Below the pieces are notes generated by a model that made no database searches, had not been told where the DNA came from, and saw only the letters and a list, made by a program, of their open reading frames with translations. Positions 62,973-64,000 of a DNA stretch of 64,000 nucleotides are shown piece after piece; positions within the stretch are counted from its first letter, which is position 1; every line of letters starts with the position of its first letter. Where the stretch lies: contig VWZX01002298.1 of the NCBI GenBank assembly GCA_013399015.1, positions 310,001 through 374,000 on the forward strand, given 5' to 3'. The DNA comes from Galbula dea. Taxonomy: Eukaryota > Chordata > Aves > Piciformes > Galbulidae. Position numbers and translations under genes: made by a program.

Positions 62973-64000
62973 GTAAGTTCCTGACCCTGCTCGCTTCCCA
63001 GCTGGCCCTGAGATACAACAGGGGTTTCTGCCCCCTCTGCCCCTGTCCCTGCCTGGTCTCACCAAGAAATGGAAGGAAGAGCTACAAACAACCATGTTAG
63101 CTGGAGTGCAGGAACAAAGTACCATGCACCCAGCCCCACACAGGAGTGAGCAACAGAAAGAGGTCTTGCTGCTGGAGGTTTGGTACTATTCAACCACAAA
63201 AGATGGATTAAATCCATCTTTCTCTTTTTCTCTTTCTTTCATCCCACCACAACTCAGATACATCAAACATGCTCACTCCCAGAATCTCTCATGTGCACTG
63301 ACACCATGACTGTTGTCAGCCCTTTTGTGGTTGAAGTAAACATCACACTTTAAAGTGGTATTTAATTCAAAACTGCTACCATCTGTGGCTTACTTGACTA
63401 TTTCTGTGAATTTCCATGGGATTTTTTATGTATTTCTGTGTCTACTTCCAGATTTTTACCCCTCAGGTTAATGCTTAAAATGTTTCTGAGCATCTATTGA
63501 AACTGGCTTGCTCATGTCACACACACGTATGCACACACGCTTGGAGGAAGTGGGATTCATCCATGTCCACACAGGAAGAGAAACAGAGGGTGTATCTGGC
63601 CATCCAAACTGGATTCTGTTCTGACTGAGCCATAGAGGAACCCATCTCACTCCAGCAAGCAGGGAGGCTCTCAGAAGACTGAAGCTGCAGCTTGATCTTA
63701 AGCCCAGGCTGCACCAGGAGCAGCTGCCCTGCACTGCTCTGTTTCCACAACCACCAGTCATTGTCCTTTCCTGTGCACAGGCACAGAGTCCTTGTAGGGA
63801 GAGTTGGCTGAGGGTTGAGTTGGACCATCCCGTCTCCATTCTCCACAGATATTCATCTTACTTCAGACTGGAAAAAAAACCCTACTGTCTGCTGAGTTAT
63901 ACTCTGGCTCTCAAGGATCTCCACTGGTGTGGAGACATGAGCTCTTTCGGCCATGCCAACTAAGGAAGGATCAGAGCTGTGACCATTGCCCTTAATGGCT
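62973..64000. other. Non-coding end of window
   Basis: A short (CA)-rich run occurs near 63518-63540. Overlapping minus-strand ORFs at 63.5-63.85 kb show no family signature. Confidence 0.5.

Noticed and set aside
1..64000. tRNA, rRNA, CRISPR arrays, insertion sequences or bacterial operons
   Set aside because: None seen. The DNA is vertebrate in repeats and gene structure, so such prokaryotic features are not expected.

Overview
The window looks like bird nuclear DNA. It carries many short, 5'-truncated CR1 LINE copies with the avian 3' end (tandem ATTCTATG / ATTCTGTG octamers), few other repeats, long non-coding stretches, two short CpG islands, and a gene with intron/exon structure. Nothing is bacterial or viral, and I see no rRNA, CRISPR array or operon. 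The order or species of bird cannot be fixed from the sequence.

The one protein gene I can support is a three-coding-exon member of the LBH (limb-bud-and-heart) family on the minus strand. Its coding exons lie at 18419-18330, 15492-15288 and 14267-14200. Phases match (0, then 1), giving a predicted 120-residue acidic protein. It keeps the LBH core (RLPSIVVEPTESGEVESGEL, then RWPP) and an LBH-like N-terminus (MTEVMNTREPVMEE), but differs enough from LBH itself to be a paralogue (LBH-like / LBHD2-type). Its non-coding first exon is probably in the CpG island at 30.65-31.45 kb, which has minus-strand splice donors at 31008 and 30887. A plausible poly(A) signal is at 11096-11101. The gene would then span about 11-31 kb.

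Layout. 1-11 kb: non-coding, one CR1, and a CArG-like/MEF2-TATA motif cluster at 7.3 kb. 11-31 kb: the LBH-like gene, with CR1 copies in the presumed 3' UTR and first intron and a perfect 34-bp tandem duplication. 31-39 kb: CR1-rich, including a copy whose ORF2 C-terminal region is still open (32.4-32.9 kb) and a plus-strand copy abutting a TTTC microsatellite (38.4 kb). 39-50 kb: non-coding, with (GAAAA)n and a long (GGAAA)n purine tract. 50-53 kb: two old CR1 pieces, an AT-rich block with many homeodomain-type sites, an ancient amniote repeat, and a second small CpG island at 52.75-53.08 kb. 53-64 kb: non-coding, with a CTCF-like motif and two adjacent hairpins at 60.95-61.21 kb, a CR1, an ancient amniote repeat and a possible orphan exon near 62.9 kb.

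The many 60-250 codon ORFs across the window show no family signature and look like chance ORFs. Regulatory calls are motif-level only.
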